Positions 57,937-64,000 of a stretch of 64,000 nt of DNA are shown one piece after another. Where the stretch lies: positions 62,001 through 126,000 of the forward strand of contig CAAGEH010000023.1 of assembly GCA_900768795.1 (NCBI GenBank), in the 5' to 3' direction. The position numbers and the translations under genes are program-made. Source of the stretch: an uncultured Collinsella sp. GTDB lineage: Bacteria > Actinomycetota > Coriobacteriia > Coriobacteriales > Coriobacteriaceae. Below the pieces are notes generated by a model. The model saw only the letters and a list, made by a program, of their open reading frames with translations. It was not told where the DNA came from and made no database searches. Position 1 is the stretch's first letter. Each line of letters starts with the position of its first letter.

Positions 57937-58527
57937 ATGGCAGATAAAGATTCCGTTGCGCCCGAGGTAGAAAAGACCCAGGCTTCCGAGGCAGAGGCTG
58001 CCGAAAAGGCGCCCGTGCCCACTGAAGCTTCTGCGAATGCGTCTTCGGAGCGCGTCGACACTCCCAAAGACGAGCATGCCGACGTCATAGAAGACGAGGA
58101 CGAGCCTTTTGCCGATACGGACGATTCGCTCACTTATTCCAATGGCGTCATCGAGAAGATCGTCGCGCTTGCGACGCGCGAGGTTCCGCACGTGCTCGGC
58201 ATGAAGGGCAACCTCATGCACTTTGTACAGGAGCAGTTCGGTGCCGAGAACCTCACCAAGGGCGTGAGCGTCGAGGTTACCGACGACAATCGCGTGGTGG
58301 TCAACATTTCCGTGATTATCGAGTACGGCGCGTATGCTCCCGACATTTTCGAGCAGGTCAAGGAGCGCGTGTGCGAGCGCCTTGCCGCCATTACGGGTCT
58401 TGAGGTCGCGGGCATCAACCTGCGCATCGAGGATGTGGTGACACCCGAGGAATACGCCGAGAGCCAGAAGCATCTGATCGACAATATCAAACCCGATACC
58501 GCTGCGGAGACCGAGGGCAACGATTAA
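57937..58527 (+). CDS. Asp23/Gls24 envelope stress protein
   Basis: A 196-residue Asp23-family protein. An acidic disordered N-terminus (about 65 residues) precedes the core: TYSNGVIEKIVALATREVPHVLGM, VSVEVTDDNRVVVNISVIIEYG and VCERLAAITGLEVAGINLRIEDVV. Such proteins are abundant cytoplasmic proteins held at the membrane by AmaP and linked to cell-envelope stress. The ATG follows GATAGGAG. Confidence 0.92.
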   Translation: MADKDSVAPEVEKTQASEAEAAEKAPVPTEASANASSERVDTPKDEHADVIEDEDEPFADTDDSLTYSNGVIEKIVALATREVPHVLGMKGNLMHFVQEQFGAENLTKGVSVEVTDDNRVVVNISVIIEYGAYAPDIFEQVKERVCERLAAITGLEVAGINLRIEDVVTPEEYAESQKHLIDNIKPDTAAETEGND

Positions 58528-58592
58528 TCAACACCTTGCGCGCCGTTGTCGAATTGTTGCGCAACATAAGCATGCATAATGATGTTAATTTG

Positions 58593-58618
58593 GTACAGGA
58601 TCGAATGAGATCCTGTAC
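58593..58618. promoter_or_regulatory. Perfect 10-base-pair hairpin in the leader of the 58640 gene
   Basis: GTACAGGATC (58593-58602) and GATCCTGTAC (58609-58618) are perfect inverted repeats around GAATGA, 21 bases before the ATG and immediately upstream of the AAAGGAGA ribosome site. It could be an operator or an RNA structure controlling translation. Confidence 0.5.
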
Positions 58619-58639
58619 TGGGTGAAAGGAGAATGGGGA

Positions 58640-60121
58640 ATGTTTTGTAGAAAGTGCGGGGCGAGGTTGGAAGACAATGCCAAGTTCTGCCCCAAATGCG
58701 GTGCAGCCGTAGTCACGAACGAAGCGGCCCCCGAGTCGAGCGCACCGGCGTCCAAGCCGGAGCCCGCTCCTGCTCCTCAGGCTCAGCCAACCCAGCAGGT
58801 GCCTCCGACTCAGCAGGCGCAGCCCACACAGCAGGCTCAGCCCACGCAGCAGGTGCCGCCCCAGTCGTGGTCGCAGCCCACGCAGCAGGTGCCTCCCATG
58901 CAGCAGCCTTCGTTTAACGGACCGGTGTATGCCAAGGGTTGCCTCGCGCAGGCTTTCGAGGATATGACCAAGATTAAGGGCGTTTTCGGTCGCGTGTGCC
59001 AGATTGCGTTCTTGCCGGCGGCCATCGCGTTGGTTTCCATTCTCGTTTTGATTATTCCGGTCATCGGTTGGCTTGCATGCCCTGTCGGACTGGCCATCGC
59101 GGCGATCGCCTCGTTCTGCGGTTCGGGCTACGCCATCGAGTGGGGACGCGACCTCTCGCGCGGCAAGGGCTTCGATATCAAAAAGCCCCTTCTGCGCACG
59201 TCGGTGCTTTCGCTGGGTGTCTTCAAGGATACCCTCGTGGGCATTCTCACCATCGTTGCGTGGGTGCCCTTTATCGTTCTCGTCATCATCTCTGCCGTTA
59301 GCGCAGGTTCGCTGGCTCTGGGCGCAATCGGCAGCTACTCCTATGGTTACAGCAGCGCGGGCAACTCCTTTGCCGGCGTTCTGGTCCTGCTGATCATCGT
59401 TGCTCTTATCGCTGCCGTCATCCTTTCCATCATTCTTAACATGGTCGGCAACGCCACCGTCATGCACCTCGCGGTGACTGGCCGCGTCGAGAGCGCGCTT
59501 TCGCTCGGCAAGGTTTGGAAGTGCTGCAAGAAAGAGCTTGGAAAGCTGTTCTGTGCAACTATTCTGCCTGAGATCCTCGTCGGTCTCGTCTCTTCGATTA
59601 TCAGCTGGGTTCTGACGTTCATCTTCAGCTTTATCATCGGTGTGATGGTGGGCGGCTACGGTTACTATGGATACGACTACGGCTACAGCTCGAATGGCAT
59701 CCTTGGCATCCTTGCCGTCGGTGGTGGCATCGCAATCGTCTTTTTGATGCTCCTCGTGTTCGTCAGCGTCTTCTCCGGCGTGCTCGGTCAGATGCTCAAG
59801 TTCCGCGCGCTCGGTCACTGGGCAGCTCGCTATGCCGAGGATTGGACGCATGAAAGTGACGACGACTACGCCTTCTACCTGCCCGGTGAGGCCGGTTATG
59901 GCAAGGGCAAGGCTCCGGCGGCTCAGCCCGTGCAGCCGATGAATGCCCAACAGCCGTTTGCCCAGGCAGCTCCCATGCAGCAGCCGGTTCAGCAGGCCCA
60001 GCCGATGCCGACCCAGCAGGCTCCCTCTGCTCCTGCAGCTCCTTCCGCTCAGGAAGGTGCACAGGCAGACGCGCAGCCGGTTGTGCCCGACTTTGGTTCA
60101 GACGATAAGCCCAGCGCGTAA
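58640..60121 (+). CDS. Zinc-ribbon, Gln/Pro-repeat, DUF4013-type membrane protein
   Basis: A 493-residue membrane protein. It begins with a zinc ribbon (MFCRKCGARLEDNAKFCPKCG, two CxxC). A Gln/Pro linker built on TQQ repeats follows (about 45-95), then six or so membrane spans typical of DUF4013 (PAAIALVSILVLIIPVIGWLACPVGLAIAA and onwards), and a second Gln/Pro-rich tail (about 430-475). The zinc ribbon and linker recur in the next gene. Function is unknown. The ATG at 58640 follows AAAGGAG; a GTG at 58622 is possible. Confidence 0.82.
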   Translation: MFCRKCGARLEDNAKFCPKCGAAVVTNEAAPESSAPASKPEPAPAPQAQPTQQVPPTQQAQPTQQAQPTQQVPPQSWSQPTQQVPPMQQPSFNGPVYAKGCLAQAFEDMTKIKGVFGRVCQIAFLPAAIALVSILVLIIPVIGWLACPVGLAIAAIASFCGSGYAIEWGRDLSRGKGFDIKKPLLRTSVLSLGVFKDTLVGILTIVAWVPFIVLVIISAVSAGSLALGAIGSYSYGYSSAGNSFAGVLVLLIIVALIAAVILSIILNMVGNATVMHLAVTGRVESALSLGKVWKCCKKELGKLFCATILPEILVGLVSSIISWVLTFIFSFIIGVMVGGYGYYGYDYGYSSNGILGILAVGGGIAIVFLMLLVFVSVFSGVLGQMLKFRALGHWAARYAEDWTHESDDDYAFYLPGEAGYGKGKAPAAQPVQPMNAQQPFAQAAPMQQPVQQAQPMPTQQAPSAPAAPSAQEGAQADAQPVVPDFGSDDKPSA

Positions 60122-60231
60122 ACTGCTCGGCTAGTTGTTGGAGGCGGTGCCGAGACGTCAAAGATTCGCGAGACACCGTCTCTATTTGTGTCGATCGATT
60201 ATGTTTGCAAAACGTCGAAAAGGGGATTCAA

Positions 60232-60924
60232 TTGTTTTGCACTTATTGCGGCGCATCCATCTCTGATGATGCAAAATTCTGTCCGGTTTGCGGCTCGCCT
60301 GTAGCGGGCGCATCTGCTCAGCCCGAACCGCAGCCTGCACCTCAGCTGCAGCAACAGCCGGCTGCTTCTGCGGTCCCGCAGCAGACTTACGCGGCTTCGC
60401 AGCAGACCTCCCAGCAAGCCTACACCGCCCAACAGCCTCCTCAGGACTTTTCGTATCAGAACAATTCGGGCGCCTATGCTCAGCAGTCGCCTGTTCAGCC
60501 ATATGGCGGCGTGCCTGCGGGTCCCGTTCAGTCTGATCGCAGCCTCGCGATGTGGATCCTGCTTTCAATCGTGACGTGCGGCATCTATTCGTATTACTTC
60601 CTGTATTGCCTTGCGCGCGATGTGAACGCCATGTGCCGAGACGATGGCGACAGTACTCCCGGTCTGGCCACGCTCATCCTTCTCTCGATCGTGACCTGCG
60701 GTTTCTACTCGTTTTACTGGTATTACAAGCTGGGCAATCGCCTTCAGCTCAATGCTCCTCGCTATGGTTTGCAGTTCCAAGAGAATGGTACGTCGGTTCT
60801 TTTGTGGTTCTTGCTCGGCAGCTGGGCATGCGGACTGGGTGCTTTTGTCGGCATGAACATCCTGATCAAGAACTCCAATGCTCTGGCATCTGCCTATAAC
60901 GCGCAGTATGCAATGCGCGCATAG
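60232..60924 (+). CDS. Zinc-ribbon, Gln-rich, DUF4234-type membrane protein
   Basis: A 230-residue protein with the same plan as its upstream neighbour: zinc ribbon (FCTYCGASISDDAKFCPVCG), a Gln/Ala/Pro linker (about 25-100), and a DUF4234 membrane region with repeated LLSIVTCGIYSYYFLY and LLSIVTCGFYSFYWYYK spans, then VLLWFLLGSWACGLGAFVG. The start is a TTG at 60232 behind AAAAGGGG; the family begins directly at the zinc ribbon. The two neighbours probably share a function. Confidence 0.82.
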   Translation: MFCTYCGASISDDAKFCPVCGSPVAGASAQPEPQPAPQLQQQPAASAVPQQTYAASQQTSQQAYTAQQPPQDFSYQNNSGAYAQQSPVQPYGGVPAGPVQSDRSLAMWILLSIVTCGIYSYYFLYCLARDVNAMCRDDGDSTPGLATLILLSIVTCGFYSFYWYYKLGNRLQLNAPRYGLQFQENGTSVLLWFLLGSWACGLGAFVGMNILIKNSNALASAYNAQYAMRA

Positions 60925-60925
60925 C

Positions 60926-61411
60926 GTGATCAACGCGAATAAACAGCCAAAACAGCAGAAGGGCGCGGCGGGTTTCTTCCGCCGTGTCCTTTCTTGTCTG
61001 GGGGTTCTGTTTGGCGCCGGGCTTGCGCTCTACCTGCTCGATATCGGATGCGTGTTTAGGGCGATCACGGGCGTTCCATGCCCCGGGTGCGGCATGACGC
61101 GCGCCTGGCTGGAGGCACTGCATCTCGATTTTTATGCGGCGCTTGCATACCATCCGCTCTTTTGGTGCGTGCCGATTGTCTTTGGCGTCGCCGTGGCTCA
61201 GCCCAATATTCGAAGTGAACGAGCACGTGGATGTATCGATATTGTGGCTGCGGTGCTGCTCGTGGTTTTGGCGGCGGTTTGGATTGTCCGTTTGGTCGAT
61301 CCCGCGGATGCGGGTCTTTTGTTTGGAGGGCATGCGCCCATGGGAGTGCCCGCCGACATCATTCATATTGAGGCACCACGATGGTTGTCTATCGTCAAGG
61401 GTCTGATGTGA
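60926..61411 (+). CDS. DUF2752 membrane protein
   Basis: A 161-residue membrane protein of the DUF2752 family. The hallmark CPGCGMTRAW lies in the middle, after a span LGVLFGAGLALYLLDIGCVF and before PLFWCVPIVFGVAVAQ and AAVLLVVLAAVWIVRLV. The GTG at 60926 is 1 base past the previous stop, so translation may be reinitiated; an ATG at 60908 inside the previous gene is another option. Function is unknown. Confidence 0.78.
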   Translation: MINANKQPKQQKGAAGFFRRVLSCLGVLFGAGLALYLLDIGCVFRAITGVPCPGCGMTRAWLEALHLDFYAALAYHPLFWCVPIVFGVAVAQPNIRSERARGCIDIVAAVLLVVLAAVWIVRLVDPADAGLLFGGHAPMGVPADIIHIEAPRWLSIVKGLM

Positions 61412-61586
61412 CGATCATGACGCATGGGCGCGCGATGTGGCGAGCGTCGGAGGCGCGTGCACACGTTCGCTCTTCTTTCGCCGTTGAGCTCCGTGCGATA
61501 TCCATTTTCGTTGATGTCGTTTGCGTCGGTTGAAACGATACTGGATCGTGCGTAGTATCGTGCGCGAAGCGGCGATAGGGGGAGAT

Positions 61587-62651
61587 ATGGCAGAGATGGC
61601 GAAAGACGGTGCGCCGGCGGTTGCTGCAGACGAGGGCGGACATCATGTAAATATGCGACAGTCTGCAAAAGCTTCGAACAATGGCCGTTTGGCGGCGCAG
61701 ACTTCGGCTGCACATATAGAGACTCCCGTGGAACCCATGGAAAACGTGGTGAGCCAGGAGGATATCAAACGCGGCGAGCGTATGGAGCGCAAGCGTTCCG
61801 CCGAGCCCGGCTTTTGGCGCTTTTTCGGCGAGCTCAACTTGGGGCTTATCCTCACGGCGTTCGCCATCGTCGCATTTAAAACGCCCAATCACTTTGCATT
61901 CGGTGGAACCTCGGGTGTGTCGGTGATTCTCTCCACGCTCTTTCCGACGCTCCCCGTCGGCGTGTTCATGTGGATTATCAACATCGTGCTTGTGCTGCTT
62001 GGTTTTGTCTATCTGGACCGTAAGGCGATTCTCTGGAGCGTGTTTGCTTCGTTTGCGCTTTCGGCATACGTTTCGCTGTTCGAGTTGTTTATCCCCGAGA
62101 CCCGGTCGCTTACGGGAGATATGTGGCTTGACCTGTGCTTTGCTGTGATTCTGCCTGCGCTCGGCAGTGCCATCGTCTTTGATATCGGCGCTTCCACGGG
62201 CGGCACAGATATTCTCGCCATGATTCTCAAACGCCGCACGACGCTCGAGATCGGGCGCGCGCTGCTTTACGTCGACATCGGAATCGTTGCCGTCGCGGCG
62301 TGTCTGTACGGTCCACGCGTCGGCCTGTACTGTGTGCTCGGCCTGTTCGCCAAAACGCTTGTGGTCGATAAGGCAATTGAGAGCATCCATCTGCGAAAGG
62401 TCTGCACGGTTATCTGCTCGGACCCCCTGCGTGTCGAGCGTTTTATCGTGACCAAGTTGAACCGAACGGCAACTATCAGCCGCGCTTACGGGGCGTTTTC
62501 GGGCGATTGCGTGACGGTCATCATGAGCGTGCTTTCGCGACGTGAGGCGGTTCAGCTCAGACGCTTCGTGCGTGACATCGACGAGCACGCGTTTATCACG
62601 ATTGTCGATAGCTCGGAAATCGTGGGCAAAGGATTCCGCGGCGAGCTGTAG
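61587..62651 (+). CDS. YitT family membrane protein (paralogue)
   Basis: A 354-residue YitT-family protein with a 75-residue polar cytoplasmic N-terminus absent from the paralogue at 26526. The membrane core shows LNLGLILTAFAIVAFKTPNHFAFGGTSGVSVIL and GSAIVFDIGASTGGTDILAMILKRRT, then the DUF2179 domain (TVICSDPLRVERFIVTKLNRTATISRAYGAFSG, ITIVDSSEIVGKGF). The ATG at 61587 follows GGGGGAGA. Its end GEL-stop begins a degenerate repeat. Confidence 0.87.
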   Translation: MAEMAKDGAPAVAADEGGHHVNMRQSAKASNNGRLAAQTSAAHIETPVEPMENVVSQEDIKRGERMERKRSAEPGFWRFFGELNLGLILTAFAIVAFKTPNHFAFGGTSGVSVILSTLFPTLPVGVFMWIINIVLVLLGFVYLDRKAILWSVFASFALSAYVSLFELFIPETRSLTGDMWLDLCFAVILPALGSAIVFDIGASTGGTDILAMILKRRTTLEIGRALLYVDIGIVAVAACLYGPRVGLYCVLGLFAKTLVVDKAIESIHLRKVCTVICSDPLRVERFIVTKLNRTATISRAYGAFSGDCVTVIMSVLSRREAVQLRRFVRDIDEHAFITIVDSSEIVGKGFRGEL

Positions 62652-62875
62652 CCGCTGGCCGCGGCGTCGCGTTGCAGCTGTGGGCAGAGGCGCCGCGTTG
62701 TAGCTGCGGATCGCGATGGTGCTGCAGCGGTGGATCGCGGCGGATGCCGCGGCGGTTGGCTTCAACTGCGCATTGTAGCCGCGGGCAGAGGCGGAGGCCG
62801 TGGCGGTTGGCTTCAACTGCGCATTGTAGCCGCGGGCAGAGGCGGAGGCCGTGGCGGATGGATATGCTGCGCATC
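62640..62875. repeat. Degenerate GC-rich repeats starting at a gene end
   Basis: A 51-base unit (GGCGGTTGGCTTCAACTGCG... through GGAGGCCGT) is repeated exactly at 62751-62801 and 62802-62852, with a third partial copy. Weaker copies of the word TGTAGCCGCGGG reach back to the stop codon of the YitT gene (62648, 62672 as TGCAGC, 62700, 62774, 62825). The words include the TAG stop. This fills most of the 335-base gap before the next gene; no gene is seen in it. Confidence 0.75.
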
Positions 62876-62986
62876 CACAGCAGATCGCATGCGCGTGCGT
62901 CCCGCTCGTTCACGCGAGTTCGCGCGCATCGCGCAGGTTGCAAGTCCATGCTCAGCGTAATGTTAATGTGGAGATTGGCGCGCCGC

Positions 62987-64000
62987 CTATTCCGCCAAAA
63001 AATCGAGTGCGTATTGGGCGGCGACCATCGCGCCTTTGACCAGCACGCTTTCATCGACCTTGTAGAAGCACGAGTGCTGTGCAAAAGTCGCCCCGATGGC
63101 GGGGTTTCTCGTGCCCAAAAACGCGAGCACGCTTGGAACCTCGTGCATATACTCCGAGAAATCCTCGCCAGAAAGTGTTCCCTGATAGTGGCCGACGCCG
63201 GCCTCTCCCAAGCATTTGATGACGGCGCGGCGGCAGCGTTCGCTGCAGGCGGGGTCGTTGTCGACCTTGAGGTTGGCCACGGTGTAGTCGGCGAGTTTCG
63301 CTTCGGCTCCAAGCGCCGCTGCCGTGTGCTTGACGATGCGCTCGATGAGTTCGGGCATCATTTCGTGCGTTTTGGTTCCATAGGTGCGCACCGTTCCCGT
63401 GAGATACGCTGTGCCGGCGATGACGTTGCGTGCCGTGCCGCCGTGGAATTCACCGACGGTGACGACTGCCGGCTCGTAGGGGCTGACCTCGCGCGAAACG
63501 ATGGTCTGCAGCGCGTTGATGATTGCGGCACCGACGATTACCGCGTCGTGACCGCGCTGGGGCATGGCGCCGTGACAGGACGTGCCACGCACATCCACGC
63601 GGAACCAGTCGGTGTTTGCCATGCGCGGACCGGGCTCGCAGCTCACGGTGCCCGCATCTACCTCGCTCCAGATATGTTCGGTGAACGTGCCGTCGACACC
63701 TTCGAGCACGCCCGCTGAAATCATCATCTTCGCACCGCGTCCGTTCTCCTCACTTGGTTGGAAGACGATGCGGACCTCGCCGTGGATTTGGTCGGTCATG
63801 CGGGTCAGGATCTTGAGGCAGCCGAGCATCATAGCGATATGGCAGTCGTGCCCGCAGGCGTGCATGTATCCATCGTTTTGGCTGGTAAACGGCTCGTCTG
63901 TTCGTTCGGTAACGGCGAGTGCATCGATGTCGGCGCGCAAGAGGATTCGACGTCGCGGCGTCCCGTCTGAGTTGTATGCGTCGGGCGCCGTGCCGCGAAG
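62987..64000 (-). CDS. M20 family amidohydrolase/peptidase, 5' end outside window
   Basis: An M20D-type metal-dependent amidohydrolase (hippurate/indole-acetyl-amino acid hydrolase-like). 337 residues are visible up to the stop at 62987-62989. Metal-site blocks are LLRADIDALAV, MHACGHDCHIAMML, QPSEENGRGAKMMI and GTARNVIAGTAYLTGTVRT, with LSGEDFSEYMH near the end. Coding continues upstream to 64000 (APDAYNSDGTPRRRILLRAD), so the start lies beyond the window; the TTG at 63940 is internal. The missing part should be about 60 residues. Confidence 0.9.
   Translation of the reverse strand, partial: LRGTAPDAYNSDGTPRRRILLRADIDALAVTERTDEPFTSQNDGYMHACGHDCHIAMMLGCLKILTRMTDQIHGEVRIVFQPSEENGRGAKMMISAGVLEGVDGTFTEHIWSEVDAGTVSCEPGPRMANTDWFRVDVRGTSCHGAMPQRGHDAVIVGAAIINALQTIVSREVSPYEPAVVTVGEFHGGTARNVIAGTAYLTGTVRTYGTKTHEMMPELIERIVKHTAAALGAEAKLADYTVANLKVDNDPACSERCRRAVIKCLGEAGVGHYQGTLSGEDFSEYMHEVPSVLAFLGTRNPAIGATFAQHSCFYKVDESVLVKGAMVAAQYALDFLAE

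Overview
The window looks like chromosome from a gut-type Coriobacteriia actinobacterium, close to Collinsella. I infer this from the moderately high GC, the many GTG and TTG starts with AGGAG-type ribosome sites, an Asp23/AmaP/DUF2273 operon, a Tat-exported aryl-sulfate sulfotransferase, a 1538-residue fused 2-hydroxyacyl-CoA dehydratase activase, and LAxTG-type sortase remnants. No database search was possible, so the genus is an inference. Nearly all genes are chromosomal housekeeping or metabolic genes. There is no prophage, CRISPR array or intact insertion sequence.

Layout. 1-5.0 kb: the end of hisE, a PHP histidinol phosphatase on the other strand, then a run of small housekeeping genes (YfcE phosphoesterase, MazG, FtsB/DivIC-like, Ppx/GppA). 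5.0-11.6 kb: two tRNA-Leu genes, a VOC protein, a membrane protein whose 3' end is repeated five times, SPFH, proC, a 55-residue membrane protein, serS, a small gene behind a LexA-like box, and tRNA-Arg. 11.6-16.5 kb: a duplicated tRNA end with its terminator, an 814-residue TPR protein, a broken DUF3298-like gene and tRNA-Ser. 16.7-20.8 kb: a two-component system, an ABC ATPase with no permease beside it, and an XRE regulator fused to a membrane domain. 20.8-21.6 kb: a non-coding stretch with three kinds of repeat structure. 21.6-38.2 kb: pfkA, M18 peptidase, D-2-hydroxyacid dehydrogenase, map, YitT, radical SAM, a frameshifted C26 amidase, iron alcohol dehydrogenase, dxs, an HD protein, a CmpB-like membrane protein, amtB-glnB and a HAD phosphatase. 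38.2-45.3 kb: a TetR regulator directly followed by the giant activase, an HsdR relic and a 3-hydroxyacyl-CoA dehydrogenase. 45.3-52 kb: aryl-sulfate sulfotransferase, a relic of a sortase-anchored surface protein, an OPT transporter, coaX and dCMP deaminase. 52-64 kb: a NifU-like protein, lgt, a DUF6020 membrane protein, yebC, the AmaP/DUF2273/Asp23 operon, three linked zinc-ribbon or membrane proteins, a second YitT, and the start of an M20 peptidase that runs off the right edge.

Working sets. AmtB and PII form an ammonium uptake and sensing pair, but this PII lacks the modifiable Tyr51. The TetR gene is 12 bases from the giant activase and has operator-like repeats upstream, which suggests local control of a radical dehydratase-type enzyme. 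AmaP, the DUF2273 protein and Asp23 form an envelope module, and three Gln-rich or multi-spanning membrane proteins follow it.

The most unusual pattern is recurrent duplication of gene ends including the stop codon. It occurs at 5917-6051, 47196-47254, 51642-51739 and 62648-62875, and less clearly at 24329-24390. A tRNA 3' end with its terminator is also duplicated at 11604-11866. Two compact elements of about 124 bases with 18-20 base terminal inverted repeats (5748-5871 and 21212-21334) look like small mobile or structured-RNA elements.
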